Made by a program: the position numbers and the translations under genes
The notes under the pieces: model-generated
Databases searched by the model: none
Told to the model about the DNA's origin: nothing
Seen by the model: the letters and a program-made list of their open reading frames with translations, nothing else
From: Alphaproteobacteria bacterium
GTDB lineage: Bacteria; Pseudomonadota; Alphaproteobacteria; Rhizobiales; Xanthobacteraceae
Length of the DNA: 39,243 nt
NCBI GenBank assembly: GCA_005884765.1
Contig: VAZV01000196.1
Location: 1-39,243 of the forward strand
Reading direction: 5' to 3'
Part shown: piece after piece, positions 14,577 to 23,127 of the stretch
How the letters are laid out: each line of letters opens with the position of its first letter
Numbering within the stretch: the first letter of the stretch is position 1

Positions 14577-17500
14577 TCACCGAGCGATCCAATCCACGCG
14601 ACCGGATGTCATGTAGACGATGGCGCCGCGTCGAGCTCCGATCACATGCAGATATTGACCAAGCTGCTGCCTGTAGGCCGCCCGGTCTGTCTCTTTAGGT
14701 GCGATGTCGCTTTTCCAATCGAACGCGATCTTGCCGCCGTCTTCGCTGTCCGCCACCGCATCCGCCCGCCCGACGATCAATTGATCCGAACTCGCTGGAG
14801 CAATGCCATAGATCGGCAATTCCGCCACGAGCCGAGCACGATACGGCTTGATATCTGGAAGCTGGAGAGTGCGTAGCGCAGTGGTCGCAAGCTCCATTGG
14901 ATCGGGGCCGGCGCCGAATGATGATTGCGAGCGCAGTTGATCGCGCAGGAGCGCGGCCCTCGCGATTACCATCTCCACGGTCTCATCCAGTTCGCCGGTC
15001 ACCAGCTCTTCCATCAGCTTGTGCAAGAGGATGCCGCGAACGCGCCCGCCCTCCACAAGAGCTAGGGGGCGAAGAGGTTCCTCGTCGCTTATTTCTGACG
15101 GAATCAATCCGGTGATTACATCTGGATCGCCATCGCTTGGAGTAATCCACCGGATTCGCGGTGAAGCCTCGAGCAGCGATTGCTCCTCCGCGAATAATTC
15201 GGCGTCCTGGAGATTTTCGGTTGCGGTGGGCGAGACGATGCTGGCACGCGGTAAGCGCGACATATCCAGTTCCAGCACGGTGTCCAGCTTGAAATCAAGG
15301 AGCTTGGCCCAAGAGGCATCATTGCTCCAAGTGAAGTCTGGTATGATCAACAATTCCATCGCTCGCGTGCACGCGACGTAGAGAAGGCGCAGATTCTCAT
15401 TTCGCTTCTCCGCTTCTTCGGCCAGCAGGGCGTCGCCGAGGCCTGGAGGGACGACCTGGCCCAGAGCCCAGTGCAAGGTCTCGTCCCTTCGTCGATAGAC
15501 GAACGTCTCGGCTCGACGCGGCATCGACGCGCGATTGATCGGAATGACGACCGGCCACTCGAGGCCTTTCGAGCTGTGAACCGTGACGATCTCGATGGAT
15601 TGACCGTCAGCCTCGACCATACCCTCCGGCGATCCCAAGCTGCTCGACCATTCATCGTCGATGTCTCTCGCGAATTGAACGAAGCCACGGACGCGATAGC
15701 TGCGGGCGCGCTCGACCAAACCGTCGATATTCGCGAGCGATCTAACGGCCTGATCGGCGCCGCGGGCCGCCACGATGGCGCGAACGCGCAGTCGTTCGAC
15801 CGCCTCGGCAAGGATGAGAGCGGGCGTGGTGCCGTGAACGCGACGGCGGAGATCGCGCAAGATCGTCAGCACCTCGCGCGCGATGGGGTGCCGAACGGTA
15901 GCCGGATCGGTTCGTAGGGAGAGCCCTATGAAATGACCTTTGTCGTCCGGCGTCGCGAGGTCCGCGGTTGTGTCCAACAGCTCTTGTTCGGTAAGGCCGA
16001 CCAGCGGACCACGCAACAGGGCTCCGAGCGCCAACGTATCCCGCGTATCGGCCAGCGCGCGGATCAACGCCACCAGGTCCTGTGCCTCCTGCCTCCTAAA
16101 CAAGTTCTTGCCTGCCTGCGAGGCGAACGGCAGGCCGGCCTCCTCGAGCGCTCTCTCGTATCGCCAGAGATCAGTCGAAACCGGAGCGAGCAGCGCTATG
16201 TCGCCTGGACACAGGCGTCTGGCTTCGCCGTCGTTGAGCTTTACTTCGACGTTTCCGATCAAGCGTGCGCAGACCTCGGCGACGACACTGGCCTCTTCGT
16301 CCCGGGAGCTGTCGACTCGCGTCTCTGGAGGGAGTTGCACAGAGACCTTGGCGACGCACGGAAAGCCGTACTCAACGGCCGTTCGCGTGCCCCGCAGGGC
16401 GACATAGCCGGCTTCCTGCGAAGACAGCCGTTCTTCGAAGCAGCGGTTTACGTGGTCGAGAATCGGACCGCGCGACCGGAAGTTGGCCGTGACCCGGAGG
16501 ATATTGTTTGGAAATTGCTGCTCGATGGCTCTCCGCACCGTCAGATAGGTTGCGAGGTCGGCCCCCCTAAAGCGATAGATCGCCTGCTTCGGATCTCCAA
16601 CGAGAAATAGGTGTCCGGGTCTTAACGATCTCAAGTGCCACGCCTGCGCATTGTCCTCGGTGCCGCAGAGGAGGAACATGATCTCCGCTTGAATCGGGTC
16701 GGTGTCCTGAAATTCGTCGACCAGTATTCGCGAGAACCGCCCGCCGGCAGTAGTTCGTACGACCGGATGGTTGCGGAGCATGTCGCGGCACGTGAATAAT
16801 AGGTCGTCGAAGTCGAGAACGGCCGCTCGCTTCTTGAAAACCTCGTATTCGGCCAACACGTCTCCGAGTTCTGCGGAGAGGGTACCGATCAGCGATGTCG
16901 CGATCCTGCCCATCAGTGCGCCGTATGCGTTGCGACATCGTGCGTAGTGCTCCTCCGCCTGGTCGGCCAGACGGTCACCTGCTTCCCGTCCCGCCGCCTT
17001 TCGCCACAGGGAACGCCGTCTGTATTCGCGCAAGTCGAATGCATCCTTGCGCATGATCGGCAGCCAAGCCGGGTGAGCCAACTCCCAGAGACCCTCGAAG
17101 TCGGGTAGAGGCGCGAACCGCCCTTGGAAATGCAAAGCCAGTGTCTCGAGTGCTACGATATCCGGATCCGCCTCGGGCGGGACGTCGACGTGGTCGCACC
17201 AGCGGCGGAACTCGCGAACGCTTTCGGCGAATTCCAGGTCAGCCTTGGAATCGAGATCGGAGGGCAGGGGCTGCGCCGATCGATAGCGGCGCCGGAATCT
17301 GGCGAAGCTGCGCAGGAGATCTTCGGCACCGGTCGGATCTCTGCGCGCGATTGAGGCAACGCAATCGTCCGGCGCGGAAACCGGTTTGTCGAGCCGATTC
17401 CGCCACCATCGGTCAAAGATCGCGTCGGAGGCAAAATCCGCCTGATCAGCGTCAAGCACCTCCGCACCTGGGTCGATCGCGGCTTCGACAGAGTAGGTGC

Positions 17501-17873
17501 GCAGCAGATCGTGGCAAAATCCGTGAATCGTTCCGCAATTCAGTTCATCGAGCCGGTCGAATGCGGCGCGCAACGTTTTTCTTTGATTTGCCGTAGGTCC
17601 GTTCGCCAAACTGAGCCTGAGTTCGTGGGGAACGTTGCCCATGAGGATACAGTCCAGGTACCACGCGATGCGCTGACGTAGTTCGCCCGCTGCAAGCTCC
17701 GTGAAGGTGATGGCTGCGATCGATCGCGGCTCTACGGCGGCCGCTAGCAGCATCACCACGCGGCCTGCGAGAAGGGACGTCTTGCCCGTGCCCGCGGCTG
17801 CCTCGACCAGCAGGCAGGAGTCAATTTCGGTCAAAGCCCGCAGACGTTCGACGTCATCGACCATGGCCGTCAT
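14577..17873 (-). CDS. AddA-like UvrD-family helicase with C-terminal RecB-type nuclease
   Basis: The product is 1098 residues. ATG 17873 is chosen because it overlaps the stop of the AddB-like gene as ATGA. Superfamily 1 helicase motifs in order: Walker A 'AAAGTGKTS' (residues about 25-33), 'AAITFTELAA', 'ILVDEFQDTDPIQ', 'FLVGDPKQAIYRFRGAD', 'VTVHSSKGLEWPVV', 'LLYVACTRAMELL'. The C-terminus has a PD-(D/E)XK nuclease: 'GRADAVAD', 'IAFDWKSD' and 'YRQQLGQYL', i.e. D...DxK...QxxxY. Such proteins unwind and trim double-strand ends for recombination. The pair is an accessory AddAB-like complex. The SOS-box-headed zinc-ribbon gene lies upstream on the same strand. Confidence 0.88.
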   Translation of the reverse strand: MTAMVDDVERLRALTEIDSCLLVEAAAGTGKTSLLAGRVVMLLAAAVEPRSIAAITFTELAAGELRQRIAWYLDCILMGNVPHELRLSLANGPTANQRKTLRAAFDRLDELNCGTIHGFCHDLLRTYSVEAAIDPGAEVLDADQADFASDAIFDRWWRNRLDKPVSAPDDCVASIARRDPTGAEDLLRSFARFRRRYRSAQPLPSDLDSKADLEFAESVREFRRWCDHVDVPPEADPDIVALETLALHFQGRFAPLPDFEGLWELAHPAWLPIMRKDAFDLREYRRRSLWRKAAGREAGDRLADQAEEHYARCRNAYGALMGRIATSLIGTLSAELGDVLAEYEVFKKRAAVLDFDDLLFTCRDMLRNHPVVRTTAGGRFSRILVDEFQDTDPIQAEIMFLLCGTEDNAQAWHLRSLRPGHLFLVGDPKQAIYRFRGADLATYLTVRRAIEQQFPNNILRVTANFRSRGPILDHVNRCFEERLSSQEAGYVALRGTRTAVEYGFPCVAKVSVQLPPETRVDSSRDEEASVVAEVCARLIGNVEVKLNDGEARRLCPGDIALLAPVSTDLWRYERALEEAGLPFASQAGKNLFRRQEAQDLVALIRALADTRDTLALGALLRGPLVGLTEQELLDTTADLATPDDKGHFIGLSLRTDPATVRHPIAREVLTILRDLRRRVHGTTPALILAEAVERLRVRAIVAARGADQAVRSLANIDGLVERARSYRVRGFVQFARDIDDEWSSSLGSPEGMVEADGQSIEIVTVHSSKGLEWPVVIPINRASMPRRAETFVYRRRDETLHWALGQVVPPGLGDALLAEEAEKRNENLRLLYVACTRAMELLIIPDFTWSNDASWAKLLDFKLDTVLELDMSRLPRASIVSPTATENLQDAELFAEEQSLLEASPRIRWITPSDGDPDVITGLIPSEISDEEPLRPLALVEGGRVRGILLHKLMEELVTGELDETVEMVIARAALLRDQLRSQSSFGAGPDPMELATTALRTLQLPDIKPYRARLVAELPIYGIAPASSDQLIVGRADAVADSEDGGKIAFDWKSDIAPKETDRAAYRQQLGQYLHVIGARRGAIVYMTSGRVDWIAR

Positions 17874-18060
17874 GGTGCGCTCCAAAAGCGGGCGATGTTT
17901 TCACTTGCCTTGTTGTAGGCTATGAGCTTGCGCCGCTCGTAGCCGGGCGATGCCGGAAGCGCCAATCGCAGTTCGTTCGATTTGTCGAACGATAGCCGAC
18001 CGGGCACCGCCGCGCCTCGTCGGTGCATTGCGACGGCTACGTTGATGAAGGCAGCCTGGC
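17870..18060 (-). pseudogene. out-of-frame C-terminal piece of the AddB-like protein
   Basis: In a different frame from the main AddB-like gene, 'AAFINVAVAMHRRGAAVPG' and then 'FDKSNELRLALPASPGYERRK...ARFWSAP' run to TGA 17870-17872. 'RLALPA...GY.RRK...F...W' is the usual end of AddB-like PD-(D/E)XK proteins, and it starts where the main frame stops (TAG 18037-18039). Its stop overlaps the AddA-like start by ATGA, as expected for the original gene pair. The insert between 'QIVARL' and 'GAAVPG' also seems about 20 residues short, so a deletion probably caused the shift. Confidence 0.6.
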
Positions 18061-20454
18061 GACGATCTGCGGGTCTTCCTGGAGCAACTGTCGGCAGGCT
18101 AGGCCATACAGCGCGCGCTGAAGCTCGGCCCCGCCGTTGATCACGATGCGGCTGGCATTTTTTGGTGCTTCGCTTGTTTTGTAGTCCGTTACCCGGGCCG
18201 CGGAATGGTCCATTCGCAGGTCCAGGCGATCGATGGTGCCGCGGAGCTTTATGGGGGTGCCCGGCACGGCAACAGGGATCCTCGGGTCCCAAGGCAATTC
18301 CCGCTCAATCGCGAAGTCCTCGGGTTGGCCAAACGGGACCTCGGTCCAACTGCGCGTTCCCGTTTCCGTGATCTCCTTGCGCAACAGCCCCACCAACGCC
18401 AGGGAAGCCGCGAAATCGAGTGTGTTGTTCCACAACAGGGTTGGAGGCACGTGCCCCTCGAGGGGCCAGGTCTCGCGGACGGTTTGGGCGGCTTCCTTCA
18501 AAGCATCTTCGATCTCTCCGTCTGACGCGCGCGCATAACCGGGCTGTGGTTCAAGCAAGTTGACCGCGCGCCGCAGCAGCTCATGCACCAGCTTGCCGAA
18601 CTCGGCAGGCGCCATCGTGAGTGGCTGCTCCCGATCTTGTGGTGCCGACCAACCAAGCCCATAGCGCCAGACGAAGCCAAGCGGATCCCGCAGCAGTCTT
18701 TGCAAGGATGTCGGGGACTGCACGCGTTCGATCGCCCTCACGATGACCGGATGATTTGAGTCCAACTGGCCGTCGTTTCGGGTGAGTGAAGCGAGATGCC
18801 AATTGCGCCAACACAGATCAGCCGATGCGATTCGATCGATCTTGGCGGCATCCTCTGGGCGGGCCATGAGCCGGTCCGCCTCATTCCAGGCGTGCTCGGG
18901 GATGCGCGCTCTCGACAGCGAGCTTTCGGGACAGTCCTGCAGAAGCGGGCTTCGTCCCACTCGGCTGCCTTGCGCGCTTCGGCGGCTGCGCGACAGCACG
19001 AGCTCGCCCGACGCCGCTTCGAGGATGACCCGAAAGTGTCTGCGGTCGGCCTTGGCGACAGGATCGACGTCGAACTCGGCCGCCGGCAGGATATGATCGG
19101 GTAGAATGGCATCGCCACCGGCCCGTCGAGGCCAGTTCCGGTTCGTGAGTCCCAGCAGACGGACATGGGGGCGCGGTGCAGCCGCCAAATCCCGTGCCGA
19201 ACACCAGACCATCGAATCGGCGGCGTCGTTTTCGGACTCCAATCGTGCATTCTGCAAGGAGAGCTCGATTGCCTCGGGCGGCGCGGTCCGCAAAGCCGCT
19301 TCCCAAAGCTGCAGTGCACGCCCGCGCAGAAAATGATGGCCGGCCTCCCTCGCGGCCGAAATTCCCTTCGTGAGCAGCTCGACGAGTGGCAGGACCGCTT
19401 GTGCACCGTCCAAGGACGGGTCCTTTAGCACCATGGAGGAAATCGTGCGCCGCCAATCCTCCACGCGGGCCAGGGTCGCGCCCCGCGGGAGCGAAGCCAA
19501 CCACTGCTGAGGAAGCTCGTCGAGAGGATCGCCCTGGCCTCGACACAGCGAAACCAGGCGACGCATGCGTTGTTGGTTCAAGCCATGCAGAAGCACGTCG
19601 GCCAACGCTGCGCACCGTTGGCCATCGCGCGTCGATAGTGCGGGAATTCCGTGCGTGAAATGTAGTCTCAATCCAGCATCAGGGGCCAATGCACAGAAGT
19701 GATCGTCCCAAGGCATCGTACCGGCCGAAGCGATCGCGATTTCGTGCGGTTTTGCCGCGCCGGACACGATCAGGTGTCGTGCCCAGCGCAGGCTCTCGAC
19801 TACCTCGTGATGCGGGTCGGCGCAGGAGACGGTCGACGCGTCGCGTTCGGTGCGGGAGTCTTCCGGCCCGACCACCACCGGTCCCGCGAACCATTCGGTC
19901 TCGGCATGCGCGGGTGCATGCCACTCGACAGGAACCTCCTTTGAGAGCGCCTCCACCAAAGACCGCCAAATCGGCGCGATCCAGGAAAGCCCCTCGAGGG
20001 TCACCGGACCGATCACACGCTTCGCGTGATGAATCCGCCCGAGGGCTGCACTTCGCAGATCGTACGGCGTCAATGTCGCGTTTGGCAGGGATCGCCGGAT
20101 ACGTTCTTCGATCAGCGCCAAGTCTACGAGCCGGGCGTCGCCCGATCGCGGTTTCGATCGGAGATCGATATCGGCATCCCAGACCTTACGTAGCGTCCGC
20201 GAAACTGCTCGATTCATCCCTGGAAGGTGTCTCACCGCGTCGAGTTCGAGGAAGCCGCCCTCGGCGAGTGCGCCCTGAACGGCAAGGTCGAGCGCCTCCA
20301 TCGCAAGTGGGGCGGTAAACCCGCCCGCGAGCCTGGCGGCAAGTTGCGGCAGTGTCACGATCTGAAGGCCGCATTCATTTGCGCGCGCCGCTGCTGCGCG
20401 TCGCATTTGAAAGGCGAGGTGGCCCCCAATCACCGAAGTCCGGATATTGAGCAT
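18037..20454 (-). CDS. AddB-like PD-(D/E)XK nuclease, frameshifted near its C-terminus
   Basis: The product is 805 residues from ATG 20454; an upstream TTG at 20556 would add 34 residues. The N-terminus 'LQIVTLPQLAARLAGGF' is typical of AddB-like partners of AddA-type helicases. The inactive helicase-like core is followed by the nuclease: 'SPTSLQRLLRDPLGFVWRYGLGW', 'GKLVHELL', 'LRGTIDRLDLR', 'VTDYKTSEA' and 'LQRALYGLA', i.e. the H...GxIDR.D...DYKT...Q..LY motifs, all present. With the AddA-like subunit it would form a two-nuclease helicase complex at double-strand ends. The frame stops at 18037, losing the last approximately 55 residues (see the adjoining piece), so function is uncertain. It is shorter than housekeeping AddB (around 1000). 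Confidence 0.78.
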   Translation of the reverse strand: MLNIRTSVIGGHLAFQMRRAAAARANECGLQIVTLPQLAARLAGGFTAPLAMEALDLAVQGALAEGGFLELDAVRHLPGMNRAVSRTLRKVWDADIDLRSKPRSGDARLVDLALIEERIRRSLPNATLTPYDLRSAALGRIHHAKRVIGPVTLEGLSWIAPIWRSLVEALSKEVPVEWHAPAHAETEWFAGPVVVGPEDSRTERDASTVSCADPHHEVVESLRWARHLIVSGAAKPHEIAIASAGTMPWDDHFCALAPDAGLRLHFTHGIPALSTRDGQRCAALADVLLHGLNQQRMRRLVSLCRGQGDPLDELPQQWLASLPRGATLARVEDWRRTISSMVLKDPSLDGAQAVLPLVELLTKGISAAREAGHHFLRGRALQLWEAALRTAPPEAIELSLQNARLESENDAADSMVWCSARDLAAAPRPHVRLLGLTNRNWPRRAGGDAILPDHILPAAEFDVDPVAKADRRHFRVILEAASGELVLSRSRRSAQGSRVGRSPLLQDCPESSLSRARIPEHAWNEADRLMARPEDAAKIDRIASADLCWRNWHLASLTRNDGQLDSNHPVIVRAIERVQSPTSLQRLLRDPLGFVWRYGLGWSAPQDREQPLTMAPAEFGKLVHELLRRAVNLLEPQPGYARASDGEIEDALKEAAQTVRETWPLEGHVPPTLLWNNTLDFAASLALVGLLRKEITETGTRSWTEVPFGQPEDFAIERELPWDPRIPVAVPGTPIKLRGTIDRLDLRMDHSAARVTDYKTSEAPKNASRIVINGGAELQRALYGLACRQLLQEDPQIVARLPSST

Positions 20455-20710
20455 AACATCAGCAATGTTGTTACCGGGGCCCACGTCATCAGATGCCGCA
20501 AACTCTGGCGAGACCTCGGCAATCCGACGAGCCGCTATCACGGTGGGGCCTGCCAAGATAGACCAAGCCTAGACACAATCTGAAATATAACGAGGCCGCA
20601 TTGGAAGAGCCGCTTGTACATCGCGCTCCTTCGCCCACGCCTTTCGGACATCTCCAGATTGGAGCGTACGGTGCTGCGCCGGTGCCATGCCATTGCGTTC
20701 TGCCGACGGT

Positions 20711-21109
20711 TCAGGGCACATCGTAGAACGCCCAGCAGCCGTCTTCCTCATGACGTCCCGTCCGCTGGGTGCAGGTATCGTCCAACAAGCGCCGCCCGAC
20801 ATCCTTCCAGATGGCGCGCTGGCCGTAGAGTCGGATGGCGTCGACTTTCTGGATTTCGACGCACCGGCTGCAGCGCCGGCAGCTCACCCTCAAAAGGTGC
20901 TGGGCAATTTCGCTAAGCGGCAGCGCGGCGATGCTGGATCCGGATGATTTGGCACGCGCTTCCTCCAAAAGCGCATGCCAGTATTCGGGCGGCAGGTCTT
21001 CGTTTGGAACGAGAGCAGGTCTGACCGGGGCCTTCCTGCTTAGGGCAAAGGCCATCTTTTCCATCTGTTTTGCGTTCGGCATATGCCAACTGGCGGGGCG
21101 GTCGGTCAT
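20711..21109 (-). CDS. SOS-box-controlled zinc-ribbon-like protein (paralogue A)
   Basis: The product is 132 residues. An Ala/Lys-rich N-terminus ('MPNAKQMEKMAFALSRKAP') is followed by 'LPPEYWHALLEEAR' and a Cys-rich half: Cys77-x2-Cys80-x2-Cys83, then Cys113 and Cys125 within 'LLDDTCTQRTGRHEEDGCW'. The spacing suggests a zinc-binding domain. A close paralogue is at 29061-29465, sharing 'HLLRVSCRRC', 'WxDVGRRLLDDTCTQRTGR' and 'EEDGCW'. A GTTC-N7-GTTC box lies 9 bases upstream of the start. It heads the minus-strand arm that leads to the AddB/AddA-like pair and is divergent from Ku. No known function; a DNA-damage role is inferred from context. Confidence 0.78.
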   Translation of the reverse strand: MTDRPASWHMPNAKQMEKMAFALSRKAPVRPALVPNEDLPPEYWHALLEEARAKSSGSSIAALPLSEIAQHLLRVSCRRCSRCVEIQKVDAIRLYGQRAIWKDVGRRLLDDTCTQRTGRHEEDGCWAFYDVP

Positions 21110-21118
21110 AGCTAATTA

Positions 21119-21133
21119 GAACATAACAAGAAC
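21119..21133 (-). promoter_or_regulatory. SOS box (LexA site) of the alphaproteobacterial type
   Basis: On the minus strand this reads GTTC-TTGTTAT-GTTC, exactly GTTC-N7-GTTC, the established LexA site of alphaproteobacteria. It ends 9 bases before the start of the zinc-ribbon gene and is 118 bases from the Ku start on the other side. The flanking AAATGTCGAGTCC is identical to that beside the second SOS box at 29476-29490. Confidence 0.82.
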
Positions 21134-21251
21134 AAATGTCGAGTCCGCCCTCAGCCAATAATAACTTACCGTGGAGAGGTCGGCACTGTCGGAACCATGC
21201 CCATCCAGTCGTCTTGAATTAAGCCGCCCTCGTTTTCGGAGCACTGCGTTC

Positions 21252-22184
21252 ATGGCCCCGCGTGCCAATTGGAAAGGCTTTTTGCGCCTGTCGCTCGTCA
21301 CGTGTCCCGTCGCGCTCTATCCTGCTACCTCAGATAGCGAGAAGATCTCGTTTAACCAGCTCAACAAGCAGACCGGCCACCGCATCAGATATGTGAAGGT
21401 CGATGCCGATACTGGCGAGGAAGTGGCGAACGAAGACATCGTCAAGGGGTACGCGCTCGATAAGGAAACCTTCATTGAGGTCAGCAAGGAGGAGCTCGAT
21501 GAGCTCGCGCTGGAATCGACGAGGACTATCGAGATCGACGAGTTTGTCGAGAAATCCGAGATCGATCCGCGCTACCTGATCCGGCCATATTATTTGCGTC
21601 CCGACGGCAAGGTCGGTCACGACGCCTTTGCGGTGATCCGCGAGACCATTCGCGAAATGAACAAGATCGCGATTGGCCGGGTGGTGCTGACCAGTCGCGA
21701 GCACATCATCGCGCTCGAGCCGCTGGAGAAAGGGCTCGTTGGTACACTCCTGCGCTATCCCTACGAAGTGCGGTCCGAGGGCGAATATTTCGATGAGATC
21801 CAGGACGTCAAAGTCACCAAGGACATGCTCGATCTCGCCAAGCACATCGTGAACCAGAAGTCCGGGCGGTTCGAGCCGGACAAGTTCGAGGACCAGTACG
21901 AAACTGCCCTCATCGACCTCATCAACCAGAAGCGTGCAGGCAAGCCGATTACGCCGAAGGAGCGGCCGCGGGGCGAAAACGTCGTTGACCTGATGGAGGC
22001 GCTGCGGCGGAGTGTGGGCGGCACAGCGGCCGAAACCAAAGCGCTGCAGAAATCGCCCAAGAAGCCGAGGAAGGCGTCGACCGGCCAGAAGGAGATGCTG
22101 ATGCCGATTGGCGGCAAGAAGCAGGCAAAGGAAACCGCGGCAAAGAAGCCGGCGGCGACCAGGTCGCAGCGGAAGTCGGCCTGA
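21252..22184 (+). CDS. ku: Ku family protein, non-homologous end joining
   Basis: The product is 310 residues. Bacterial Ku homodimers encircle broken DNA ends and recruit LigD. Family signs: 'WKGFLRLSLVTCPVALYPAT' start, 'FNQLNKQTGHRIRYVKVDADT', 'EDIVKGYALDKETFIEVS', 'EIDPRYLIRPYYLRPDG' and 'RVVLTSREHIIALEP'. The C-terminal tail from about residue 260 is rich in Lys and Ala ('KKQAKETAAKKPAATRSQRK'), as in Ku proteins whose tails bind DNA. ATG 21252 starts exactly at the family N-terminus (MAPRANWKG). No ligD is in the window. It is followed after 13 bases by the RNase Z-like gene and is divergent from the SOS-controlled zinc-ribbon gene. Confidence 0.95.
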   Translation: MAPRANWKGFLRLSLVTCPVALYPATSDSEKISFNQLNKQTGHRIRYVKVDADTGEEVANEDIVKGYALDKETFIEVSKEELDELALESTRTIEIDEFVEKSEIDPRYLIRPYYLRPDGKVGHDAFAVIRETIREMNKIAIGRVVLTSREHIIALEPLEKGLVGTLLRYPYEVRSEGEYFDEIQDVKVTKDMLDLAKHIVNQKSGRFEPDKFEDQYETALIDLINQKRAGKPITPKERPRGENVVDLMEALRRSVGGTAAETKALQKSPKKPRKASTGQKEMLMPIGGKKQAKETAAKKPAATRSQRKSA

Positions 22185-22197
22185 CCCCAAGCCACGA

Positions 22198-23103
22198 ATG
22201 TTCGCTCTCACCTTCCTTGGAACATCGGCGAGCGTTCCATCAGCAGATCGCAACCATCCGGGCATCCTTATCGAGGCCGGCAGCCATCGCATTCTGGTAG
22301 ACTGCGGAGAGGGGACACAGCGCCAGTTGCTGCGCAGCGGTGCTGGCTTCCGACGGCTCGATCGTCTCTTGTTGACCCATGGTCATTTTGACCACGTGCT
22401 CGGCATCCCCGGCTTATTTTCGACCCTGCGACTGCGACAGAGCGGCGACGTAATGACGATTCATGGCAGTCCGGGTACGCTCGACGTCGTCGTTCGGATG
22501 CTCGCGGGCCTGTGGGGCGCGGGAAGGGCGCCGATTCCGTTGCAGCTCGTTCCGCTGGTGGAAGGTCAGGTCCTCGACGCCGGCGAGTTCACGATCGGCT
22601 GCTTTCCGGTCCGTCACCGCGACACGGACAGCTTCGGATTCACCTTCGAAAGCCAGGCTCGCCGTCACCTTCGGCCTGACCGCCTCGCGGCCCTCGGAGT
22701 GCCGGACGGCCCGGTGCGCAAGGAGTTGGCTGAAGGAAGGGCGGTGACACTCGCCGGCGGCAGAATGATAGATCCTGAAGACGTCGTCGGGCCGCCGGAG
22801 AGGCGCAAGAAGCTAGTCATCGTGGGCGATGCCGAAGCCACCAACGGGTTCGCCGAACACGCTCGCGACGCCGACGTCTTGGTGATCGAGGCCACGTTTC
22901 TCGACCGCGATGCAGCCATCGCCCGTGACTATGGACACCTCACCGCAGCTGAAGCGGCCGCCTTGGCGGCCATGAGCAACGTCAAGCAGCTCGTCCTAAC
23001 GCACATTTCCGGCCGCTATGCCGATAACGAAATACTGGCCGAGGCGAAGAAGACGTTTCCGAACAGCCGGCTTGCAATGGATTTCGATCACATCGTGGTC
23101 TAG
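22198..23103 (+). CDS. RNase Z-like metallo-beta-lactamase-fold nuclease
   Basis: The product is 301 residues from ATG 22198. Motifs: 'LTFLGTSASVPSADRN', 'ILVDCGEGTQRQLLRSG', the metal site 'LLTHGHFDHVLGIPGLF' (HxHxDH), 'VRHRDTDSFGFTFE', 'VIVGDAEAT' and 'LVLTHISGRY'. These match RNase Z, which trims tRNA 3' ends with two zinc ions. Its place 13 bases after Ku and before a coiled-coil protein suggests a paralogue used in end processing rather than the housekeeping tRNase, but that is inference. Length is normal for the family. Confidence 0.88.
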   Translation: MFALTFLGTSASVPSADRNHPGILIEAGSHRILVDCGEGTQRQLLRSGAGFRRLDRLLLTHGHFDHVLGIPGLFSTLRLRQSGDVMTIHGSPGTLDVVVRMLAGLWGAGRAPIPLQLVPLVEGQVLDAGEFTIGCFPVRHRDTDSFGFTFESQARRHLRPDRLAALGVPDGPVRKELAEGRAVTLAGGRMIDPEDVVGPPERRKKLVIVGDAEATNGFAEHARDADVLVIEATFLDRDAAIARDYGHLTAAEAAALAAMSNVKQLVLTHISGRYADNEILAEAKKTFPNSRLAMDFDHIVV

Positions 23104-23127
23104 CCGGCGGCGCAGGAGAGCGCGGGA

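Noticed and set aside
20569..20802. Small minus-strand frame between the zinc-ribbon and AddB-like genes
   Set aside because: Its first half overlaps the zinc-ribbon gene in another frame and the rest has no start signal; only the last 30 residues look protein-like, which is not enough.
21330..22292. 320-codon open frame opposite Ku
   Set aside because: Antisense of an obvious Ku gene; the Leu/Arg-rich translation is typical of shadow frames in GC-rich DNA.
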